12,269 bases of DNA from Bdellovibrionaceae bacterium UBA2339 (GTDB lineage Bacteria > Bdellovibrionota > Bdellovibrionia > Bdellovibrionales > JAMPXM01), in the NCBI GenBank assembly GCA_002344785.1, contig DDUL01000048.1, forward strand, positions 2,194-14,462, in the 5' to 3' direction. The translations under genes were made by a program, and so were the position numbers. The notes under the pieces were generated by a model that searched no databases, was not told the DNA's origin, and saw nothing but the letters and a program-made list of their open reading frames with translations. Shown here in pieces: positions 8,401 through 12,269 of the stretch (positions are counted from its first letter, which is position 1; the number at the start of each line of letters is the position of its first letter).

Positions 8401-8474
8401 TGGCTTGCTGAGAGCCAGCTCATCGACAGGCGCGCTTGCTGCGTATCGACCGGATCGCCTTCAGCTTGCCGCAC
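5469..8474 (-). CDS. menD: MenF-MenD fusion: isochorismate synthase / SEPHCHC synthase
   Basis: One 1001-aa chain for the first two menaquinone steps. Residues 1 to about 448 are a MenF-type chorismate-binding domain: Lys154 (general base), TPE with Glu213, HAVAGT (226-231), Glu255 in EEQALVVDDL, His299, HPTPALG (324-330), Arg398, and DPDLEWREL with Glu433. Aligning from memory to E. coli MenF, the base, acid and both Mg ligands are kept. Residues 361-381 are an Ile/Ser/Thr repeat in a loop near the active site. From about 449 to the end is MenD, about 553 aa like the E. coli enzyme: YCAGARNAPL (474-483, where PGSR is usual), HFEERE with catalytic Glu509, CTSGTAV, LTADRP, GNSLPIREWD, NRGVNGIDG and the thiamine-diphosphate region IGDLTALYNL to NNGGGRIFSR. 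The GTG start has GGGGAGG 4 nt upstream; ATG 8423 has none. No stop or shift separates the domains. It is the promoter-proximal gene of the minus-strand unit. Confidence 0.93.
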   Translation of the reverse strand: MRQAEGDPVDTQQARLSMSWLSASHGLSWLFFDGQAVWLGQGKWTSGPSSSEATGRHNQPSGPSFAALSFLELFEGPTSRVVEANAELRRLSVQEFFAWAQPMAEMAQDKVAWEPVGEAAWQAQWAWMQERWSTKAAAVSTPDAADEGGTSLRKAVPVIFERGWAACSNFQTWWLRRLLWSVRSAIETRAAGGSAWAYAYWDAQDAVLGVTPEILFELHGTRLQTHAVAGTRWVRDDQREAELREFLSASKDAEEQALVVDDLRARLSELAERHGGEVRVGERVARPASPRRGERQLWHLVTPLEWEMKSHGAPRAAELLRALHPTPALGVAPRSSASLRELDAVRVQQDGIARGNFGAPILISTSISTLSTTLISTSISTPTSSANPATLTALVGIRQIRVRREDSRDRFAVEVAAGAGVLPSSDPDLEWRELAVKRESIKRMLGLSAAQGNVEAGVEVLLKLIEAGARSFVYCAGARNAPLVAALELLRERFAALALPFEVVSHFEEREAAFFALGRARRDARPAVVICTSGTAVTELLPALTEALYVGAPLIALTADRPKRLRGTGAPQAIDQRQIFGRQVRRSIDFEVGDSLESFGEQLSVSALVDGPTHFNFCCDEPLLSGVEAAGQRVSKFNGPCAINAIASETAQDTLKSLRLDAQVATLMLVSGLQESAEIEAVAEFLCRAGRPVWLESTSGLRGDPRLKHLEIRSGEAALSRAIREGRVQHVWRLGAVPTTRIWRDLDDVRSPAECVSLSRTPWSGLGRGRHHAHPRWWTALSSLSVALPSGATAEAEAQWLKQSAQEASRLKELLRTHAVSEPAWFHFLSERIPAAARVYVGNSLPIREWDLAASRSPSALRRIEANRGVNGIDGQVSTALGLAHENDELWIVIGDLTALYNLAGPWLRERVRRLRIVVVNNGGGRIFSRVFRSAPGGSATFENRHAQSLAAWGELWDLECFVVRDHAAWPEVDDLDHVLIEIHPEAEATAQFWSAWEPST
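5481..5485 (-). promoter_or_regulatory. Shine-Dalgarno deciding the menH start
   Basis: GGGAG located in the last codons of menFD, 8 nt before GTG 5472-5470. The same spacing and GTGA overlap occur at the menA-menC junction, which favours this start over the upstream TTG. Confidence 0.7.
7333..7392. repeat. 5 x 12-bp in-frame tandem repeat inside MenF domain
   Basis: Five units of GTTGAGATCRAG (plus strand); unit 3 differs as GTTGTGCTCAAG. Units 1 and 4, and 2 and 5, are identical, so a 24-36 bp duplication history is likely. On the coding strand they give the four-residue period ISTS/LIST, residues 361-381 of the MenF-MenD protein. Being a multiple of three, copy-number change would lengthen or shorten the loop by four residues without breaking the frame. 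Confidence 0.97.
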
Positions 8475-8478
8475 CCGG

Positions 8479-8485
8479 CCTCCCC
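8479..8485 (-). promoter_or_regulatory. Strong Shine-Dalgarno for menFD
   Basis: GGGGAGG, 4 nt before GTG 8474. A 6-bp stem with 3-nt loop (8501-8515, GCTTCG/CGAAGC) lies about 15 nt upstream in the leader; it could affect initiation, but nothing shows that it does. Confidence 0.65.
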
Positions 8486-8575
8486 TTTATCGCGCCCAAG
8501 GCTTCGCTCCGAAGCGCCCGTCCGCAGTTAACATATTGCTCAATTCGTGGCCTTTTCACGCGAGAGTTTTCTCTC

Positions 8576-8604
8576 TTGTGACCCGCCAACTGTCATGGGA
8601 TTAT
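8576..8604 (+). promoter_or_regulatory. Candidate sigma-70 promoter for aroF-ubiE
   Basis: TTGTGA (8576-8581) and GATTAT (8599-8604) are 17 bp apart, each matching four of six consensus bases. They sit in the divergent region between menFD and aroF, right after a GAGAG-TTTT-CTCTC dyad (8562-8575) that could be an operator. A minus-strand promoter for menFD should be in 8475-8575; the best I see is a weak TATGTT (8535-8530) with no good -35 box. The transcribed leader 8611-8731 contains two direct repeats: AACGGATCCCGC (8642-8653, 8677-8688) and CTGAACTCAT (8624-8633, 8694-8703). Confidence 0.35.
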
Positions 8605-8731
8605 TCAGCGCCTCCAGAGTACACTGAACTCATGGATAAGGAACGGATCCCGCGCCAGCAGCTCAATGCCTCACGCAACGGATCCCGCACTTGCTGAACT
8701 CATAGCCCAAAGGACAAGTTCGCAAACACAC

Positions 8732-9568
8732 ATGAACTCACCTCGCGACACCGCCGATCTCGGCACACAATCTCAAGCCCCCGCCTCGACGCTCTCCGTG
8801 CGCGTCGGTCGCTGGGTTTTTGGTGGACGCGACATTCCCGTCATCGCCGGCCCTTGCTCGATCGAGTCCGAAGCACACTTGCGTGAGACGGCTCGCGGCG
8901 TGCGCCAAGCCGGCGCCTCGCTCCTTCGCGGTGGCGTTTACAAAATGCGCACAAGCCCCGAGAGCTTCCAAGGCTTGGGCGAGCCCGCATTTCAGTTTCT
9001 CTCACAAGTGAAGCGCGATCTGGAGATGCCGCTGGTCTCCGAGATCACCGACCCACGACAGCTGCCGCTGATGATCGACGTGGTCGATATGTTTCAAGTG
9101 GGCTCGCGCAACATGTACAATTACGAGCTGCTCAAAGAATTGGGCCAAGCGCGAAAGCCCGTGTTGCTCAAGCGCGCCTTTGCCGCGACCGTCGATGAAT
9201 GGCTGAAGGCCGCCGACTACGTGCTTAAGGGCCACGATCAAGTCGTGCTCTGCGAGCGCGGCATTCGCACCTTCGAACCCAGCTCACGCAACACCTTGGA
9301 CCTCAACAGCGTGGCGTACTTGAAGGCGCACGCGCAGCTGCCGGTGATCGTCGATCCCTCGCACGGCACAGGCCGCCCCGAGCTGATCGCACCCCTCGCC
9401 GCCGCCGCAATTGCCGCTGGCGCCGATGGCTTGATTGTCGAAGTTCACCCGCGGCCTCTTGAAGCGAAGAGCGACGCCTTCCAAGCCATCGACTTCGCGC
9501 AGTTTACGGCTCTCATCGATCGGTGCGCGCGCGTTGCCGAAGCTTGTGATCGGAGGCTGGCGCGATGA
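8732..9568 (+). CDS. aroF: 3-deoxy-7-phosphoheptulonate (DAHP) synthase, type I-beta
   Basis: Condenses phosphoenolpyruvate and erythrose 4-phosphate, the first shikimate-pathway step that leads to chorismate, the MenF substrate. The 278-aa TIM barrel shows the I-beta/KDO8P-synthase-like signatures: IAGPCSIES with metal-ligand Cys42, RTSPESFQGLG (73-83), VGSRNMYNYELLKELG, KPVLLKRAF, LCERGIRTFE, DPSHGTG with His211, VEVHP with Glu237, and Asp248. KMRTSP replaces the usual KPRTSP. There is only a short N-terminal extension and no chorismate mutase or ACT domain, so the usual fused feedback domain is missing. An in-frame ATG at 8666 would add 22 residues, but those codons are much less GC-rich at third positions than the rest, and neither start has a well-spaced Shine-Dalgarno; 8732 is preferred. 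The stop overlaps ubiE as ATGA. Confidence 0.93.
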   Translation: MNSPRDTADLGTQSQAPASTLSVRVGRWVFGGRDIPVIAGPCSIESEAHLRETARGVRQAGASLLRGGVYKMRTSPESFQGLGEPAFQFLSQVKRDLEMPLVSEITDPRQLPLMIDVVDMFQVGSRNMYNYELLKELGQARKPVLLKRAFAATVDEWLKAADYVLKGHDQVVLCERGIRTFEPSSRNTLDLNSVAYLKAHAQLPVIVDPSHGTGRPELIAPLAAAAIAAGADGLIVEVHPRPLEAKSDAFQAIDFAQFTALIDRCARVAEACDRRLAR

Positions 9569-10332
9569 ACTCCTCGGAAGCAAACGTCACCGCGAGCACC
9601 GCAAGCGCCGTGCGCGGCCCCGACGCCGGCAAAATTCGCTCGATGTTTTCAGGCATCGCTGGCCGCTATGACCTGGCCAACACCATTCTCTCGGGCGGCA
9701 TTCATCATTTGTGGCGACAGAGCCTCGTCGATTGGTCAGGCGCGCGCGCGGGCCACAGCGTTTTGGATTGCGCGACAGGCACGGGAGATTTGGCGATCGC
9801 GTTTAAGTCCGTCGTCGGCCACGAGGGCCAAGTCACAGGCACGGATTTCTGTGCGGAGATGCTCGGGCCCGCACCCGCGAAAGCAGCGGCTCGTGGCTAC
9901 GAGATTGGGTTCTCACAAGCTGATGTCACGCAGCTGCCGTTCGCCGACGCGAGCTTCGACATCGCCAGCATTTCATTTGGCATTCGCAACGTCGATCAGC
10001 CGCTCAAAGGTTTGAGCGAACTGGCGCGCGTGGTTCGGCCCGGCGGAGCTGTCATGGTGCTCGAGTTCGGACAACCCGAAACGCCGCTGATCGCTGACGC
10101 CTATCGATTGTACTCGGAAAAAATTCTGCCACGCCTGGGCGGCTGGATCACCGGCGCCCCCGAAGCCTATCAGTATCTTCAGGCATCTTCGTCGCAGTTT
10201 CCCTGCGGCAACGCCTTTCTCGATTTGATGAATTCCACCGGACGCTTCGCCCAAGTCGAAGCCCGCCGCCTGAGTTTCGGCGTCGCATGGATGTACAAAG
10301 GCGTTGTGCGCGCAAACGAGCCCAGCGTTTAA
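9565..10332 (+). CDS. ubiE: Demethylmenaquinone methyltransferase UbiE/MenG
   Basis: SAM-dependent C-methyltransferase that turns demethylmenaquinone into menaquinone, the last pathway step. The 255-aa chain carries the UbiE/COQ5 signatures: MFSGIAGRYDLANTILSGG (27-45), SAM motif I VLDCATGTGDLA (66-77), GTDFCAEML (92-100), ADVTQLPFADASFD (119-132), SFGIRNV (137-143), LARVVRPGGAVMVLEFGQP (153-171), YLQASSSQFP and GVAWMYKGV near the end. The ATG is shared with the aroF stop (ATGA) and has GGAGG 8 nt upstream, so translation is coupled. As no ubiquinone genes are visible and a full menaquinone cluster is adjacent, menaquinone is the likely product; a dual ubiquinone role cannot be excluded from this window. 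Confidence 0.95.
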   Translation: MNSSEANVTASTASAVRGPDAGKIRSMFSGIAGRYDLANTILSGGIHHLWRQSLVDWSGARAGHSVLDCATGTGDLAIAFKSVVGHEGQVTGTDFCAEMLGPAPAKAAARGYEIGFSQADVTQLPFADASFDIASISFGIRNVDQPLKGLSELARVVRPGGAVMVLEFGQPETPLIADAYRLYSEKILPRLGGWITGAPEAYQYLQASSSQFPCGNAFLDLMNSTGRFAQVEARRLSFGVAWMYKGVVRANEPSV

Positions 10333-10339
10333 TTTTGCA

Positions 10340-10360
10340 AGTGTCTCAGATTGAGACACT
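10340..10360 (+). terminator. Perfect 9-bp hairpin after ubiE
   Basis: AGTGTCTCA and TGAGACACT flank a 3-nt loop GAT, 7 nt after the ubiE stop. The sequence after it is pyrimidine-rich (CTTCTCTTC) rather than a pure T run, so termination may be partial. The symmetry would also suit a protein-binding dyad upstream of the next gene; a terminator is the simpler reading from its position. Confidence 0.6.
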
Positions 10361-10456
10361 CTTCTCTTCGGACTCAAACTAAAGTCCAAAACTGCCGATC
10401 CGAACTTTGTCTTGTGCCGTGGACTGTTGCGGTGGACACGTGCCGTGGAGGTAGGA

Positions 10457-10906
10457 ATGCGGCGTTGGGGACAAAGCCTTCTTGCGATCTTCGTGCTGTA
10501 TGTGTTCGTCGCATTGCCCAGCGCGGACTCGGCCGTGCGCTTGCCTCAATTCACACCCAGCGACGAACAGTGCGAGGCCGCGGCCTCGATCTCCGCCATG
10601 CTCCCCTTGCTGCAAAGCTGCGAGATCGAATCTTCCGCCGGTCGCTTCGGCGCCTCAGAATTTTGCGGAGCTGCGAATTTGCCCGTGCAGGTCGAAATCT
10701 CCGTACACAATCTTCGCTGCTCCGGATCTCGCGTCAGCAACATGACGATACAAAGCGTCGCCTGCGCCAGTGGCACGGCTGAGCGCGATGCCTTTCGGTG
10801 CTTGCGCGATTGGACGCAAGTGTTGAATTCACGCTGCGATCAAGATCGGCGCAACAGAATGGGCCCCCTCTCACCAACACCCGTTCCCTCTCGAACCGCG
10901 CGCTAA
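10457..10906 (+). CDS. Small exported Cys-rich protein, unknown
   Basis: No family recognised. The 149-aa product has a clear signal peptide, MRRWGQSLLAIFVLYVFVAL, with likely cleavage after SADSA (residue 26). The mature part of about 123 residues has seven Cys (in EQCEA, QSCEI, EFCGA, LRCSG, VACAS, FRCLR, SRCDQ), fitting a disulfide-bonded periplasmic or secreted protein with one Cys left over. The C-terminus is Pro/Arg-rich. The ATG has GGAGG 5 nt upstream, which decides this start; the open frame runs further up from a TTG at 10412 without support. A 10-bp direct repeat GTGCCGTGGA (10414-10423, 10440-10449) lies before the gene. The next gene starts 24 bp downstream, so the two are probably co-transcribed. 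Confidence 0.7.
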   Translation: MRRWGQSLLAIFVLYVFVALPSADSAVRLPQFTPSDEQCEAAASISAMLPLLQSCEIESSAGRFGASEFCGAANLPVQVEISVHNLRCSGSRVSNMTIQSVACASGTAERDAFRCLRDWTQVLNSRCDQDRRNRMGPLSPTPVPSRTAR

Positions 10907-10930
10907 GCTGCTAGACCACGAGGAGCAACA

Positions 10931-11281
10931 GTGAACCAAGAAACACTTCGTCCTTCACGCCGACGCAACTTGAGTCTTGCAACGACGCTGATTTTTTGCG
11001 CGCTGATTGTCGTCTTCGTCTCGCCCGCGGCCATTGCGAGTCAAATCCGCGTGCGCGGAACCTTCCTGCGCGCCGATGACAAGCACATCGTCCTCAAGGA
11101 CCTTCAACACAAAACCGAGTTTCGAGTCCCGAGGTCGCGATATCCCAACATTAAGGGACTGATCGGCGGCCAAGCCCAAATCGAAGTTGAGCTCAAAGCC
11201 GCCGAATTTCTTGAAGCCAACCCCGAACTTGGCGCCAAGACCCCAAGTCCCTCAGCCGCAAAGTCCAGCGGCAGTCGCTAA
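10931..11281 (+). CDS. Small exported protein, unknown
   Basis: A 116-aa protein with an Arg-rich n-region (SRRRN), a hydrophobic core (LATTLIFCALIVVFV) and a likely cleavage site at AAIAS-Q (about residue 37). The mature part is about 80 residues: QIRVRGTFLRADDKHIVLKD, KTEFRVPRSRYP and QAQIEVELKAAEF look like successive beta-strands of a small barrel (OB- or SH3-like), followed by a Ser/Ala-rich tail. The start is GTG with GAGGAG 5 nt upstream. There is no Cys in the mature part, unlike its two neighbours. No family recognised; the fold remark is an impression from strand pattern only. Confidence 0.65.
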   Translation: MNQETLRPSRRRNLSLATTLIFCALIVVFVSPAAIASQIRVRGTFLRADDKHIVLKDLQHKTEFRVPRSRYPNIKGLIGGQAQIEVELKAAEFLEANPELGAKTPSPSAAKSSGSR

Positions 11282-11405
11282 CTCCCCCAGCCGTTCACGC
11301 TGGAACAAAGCCTGCAATCTCATGTCGCACATTGAAGCGAGTGGCCTCGCCCGCAATGAATTGACTTGGGTGGCACTTGGCGTGCTCGACCCTGAAGGAG
11401 TTTCC

Positions 11406-11900
11406 ATGCGATCGATGACTTTCAACAGACTGACTCAAATTGTAATCGCGGGCCTTGCGATCTGGACTGCGGCCGAGGCCACAGCCGGCAGTATGCAAAC
11501 TGTTTGTCGGAGCGCCCGCAATACCGTCGCGCTCTCAACCGGCAATTTCTCAATGAACGTTGTGAAGATCTCCCCTGATAGCATCGAAGTCGGTGAGCTT
11601 CGCGAGCTGATGGATTTCCAAGTGAACTCGCGCGCGGCAGTCTATGTTCCTGGCGGCGGCACGGCGGATCGAATCGGCGAGATTTTGATCAAAGCTGTCG
11701 GCACCTCGCGACTCGTGCGCAAAGAGGGCGGCGAGCCCTGCCCCGACGGCAACGGCGGCATGACCGCACATGGCCCCGGCGCCGAGACTTCAGCATTCCC
11801 GCTCACCATCGAGCTGACATTGTCGGGCACGAAGGAAACTGTCCACCTCAACTGCCGCGAAACCGTCGGCTATTCAGGCCGCTGCGTGTTTGAGGAGTGA
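11406..11900 (+). CDS. Small exported protein with four Cys, unknown
   Basis: A 164-aa protein starting at ATG 11406 with AAGGAG 5 nt upstream; the frame is open from 11187, but that part overlaps the previous gene and has no ribosome site. Signal peptide: MRSMTFNRLTQIVIAGLAIW, cleavage likely near EATAG-S (residue 28). The mature part has four Cys (TVCRS, EPCPDG, LNCRE, GRCVFEE), enough for two disulfides, a Gly-rich stretch around PGGGTADRIGEILIK, and a C-terminal strand pair (FPLTIELTLSGTKETVHLNC). No family recognised. The 124-bp gap before it holds only a weak CCAGC/GCTGG stem (11287-11303). A G-rich repeat begins right after the stop. Confidence 0.7.
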   Translation: MRSMTFNRLTQIVIAGLAIWTAAEATAGSMQTVCRSARNTVALSTGNFSMNVVKISPDSIEVGELRELMDFQVNSRAAVYVPGGGTADRIGEILIKAVGTSRLVRKEGGEPCPDGNGGMTAHGPGAETSAFPLTIELTLSGTKETVHLNCRETVGYSGRCVFEE

Positions 11901-11994
11901 TGGGTTGGTTTTTTGGGGATTGGGTGTGGGGTTTGGGTTTGGCGTTGGGATTGGGTTTGGCGTTGGGTGTGGCTGGGGTTAGGTGTGGGGTTGG
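11901..11994 (+). repeat. G-rich low-complexity tract with 18-bp direct repeat
   Basis: A T/G stretch starts one base after the stop of the preceding gene. It contains many runs of three or four G and two adjacent copies of an 18-bp unit, TTGGGTTTGGCGTTGGGW (11933-11950 and 11951-11968, one difference). The plus-strand transcript could form G-quadruplexes. It fills most of the 167 bp between two convergent genes, so it may act as a transcript 3' end; no ordinary terminator hairpin is seen here. Confidence 0.9.
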
Positions 11995-12067
11995 AGCTGC
12001 GGCTGCATTGGCGGTTGCGTGTTGGTGGTCGCGACTCTGGCCTGCATTCATGTGCATTGTTCCTCGC

Positions 12068-12269
12068 TCATCTGGCGCAAGTGCGATTCCGCCGCTGATT
12101 GCAGTTGCGACAAAGAGCGCGGAGATTCGTAGGTGCGTGCGTTCCTCCCTGGGCGTACGGATGTATGTGGTCTATTTCGAGTGCATGCTGTGAGCCGCAG
12201 TTCGCGCATTTGTGTTGTGCTTCGTGCTGGATTGTACGGCGAAGTTTTTTCGGGATGTAGCGCGAGCGC
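12068..12269 (-). CDS. HNH endonuclease, C-terminal part (cut by window edge)
   Basis: Reading the minus strand in from the right edge gives 66 residues with no start and a TGA at 12070-12068. They contain RYIPKKLRRTIQ, then KCANCGS, ALEIDHIHPYAQGGT, TNLRALCRNCNQRR. This is the classic HNH ββα-metal finger: first His in DHI, Asn in TNL, last catalytic position near NCNQ, with two Cys-x-x-Cys pairs for structural zinc. HNH proteins of this form cut DNA and occur as free-standing genes, restriction-type nucleases or in mobile elements; the N-terminal part that would tell lies outside the window. It is convergent with the plus-strand gene ending at 11900. Confidence 0.85.
   Translation of the reverse strand, partial: RSRYIPKKLRRTIQHEAQHKCANCGSQHALEIDHIHPYAQGGTHAPTNLRALCRNCNQRRNRTCAR

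Noticed and set aside
8632..8697. 21-residue open frame in the aroF leader, as a possible attenuation peptide
   Set aside because: No ribosome site, no run of aromatic codons, and no clear competing terminator/antiterminator stems.
11900..12193. Open frame on the plus strand, overlapping the preceding stop as TGATG, giving a hydrophobic GLGLALG-rich 98-aa peptide
   Set aside because: The hydrophobic pattern follows from GGGTTT/GGCGTT repeats, the Shine-Dalgarno-like GAGGAG is only 2 nt from the ATG, and the second half is antisense to the well-supported HNH coding sequence.

Overview
The window looks like a chromosomal segment of a Gram-negative, menaquinone-respiring bacterium. Signs of an outer membrane are a small beta-barrel gene and several Sec-exported proteins. 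The DNA is GC-rich by eye. The set (MenF-MenD fusion, BAPKO_0422-like beta-barrel, HNH nuclease with Cys-x-x-Cys pairs) reminds me of Bdellovibrionota or Oligoflexia, but this is recollection of gene style, not a search result.

Left two thirds (1-8474, minus strand): a menaquinone (vitamin K2) cluster. In transcription order it holds a single-chain isochorismate synthase/SEPHCHC synthase (MenF-MenD, 1001 aa), menH, a small outer-membrane barrel gene, menB, an exported protein of uncertain family (perhaps TraB/GumN-like), menA and menC. Genes are tightly coupled: menFD-menH and menA-menC join by GTGA overlaps and menH-barrel by ATGA, each with a GGGAG Shine-Dalgarno 6-8 nt upstream. menE (OSB-CoA ligase) and a DHNA-CoA thioesterase are not in the window. 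The left edge is a 5-bp tandem repeat in which the menC stop codon lies.

Middle (8475-10332): a divergent control region, then on the plus strand a type I-beta DAHP synthase (shikimate entry) overlapping by ATGA with ubiE/menG, the last menaquinone methyltransferase. The two divergent units together cover chorismate supply, ring building, prenylation and methylation. A perfect 9-bp hairpin follows ubiE.

Right (10457-12269): three small exported proteins of unknown function on the plus strand, each with a good ribosome binding site. Then comes a G-rich low-complexity tract with an 18-bp direct repeat, and finally, on the minus strand and cut by the window edge, the C-terminal HNH domain of a nuclease found by reading codons back from the edge.

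The most unusual points are the MenF-MenD fusion; a 5 x 12 bp in-frame repeat encoding an Ile/Ser/Thr loop inside its isochorismate synthase domain; the barrel and exported-protein genes embedded in a quinone operon; and G-rich repeats at the 3' ends of two separate genes. I see no CRISPR array, tRNA, rRNA or insertion sequence.
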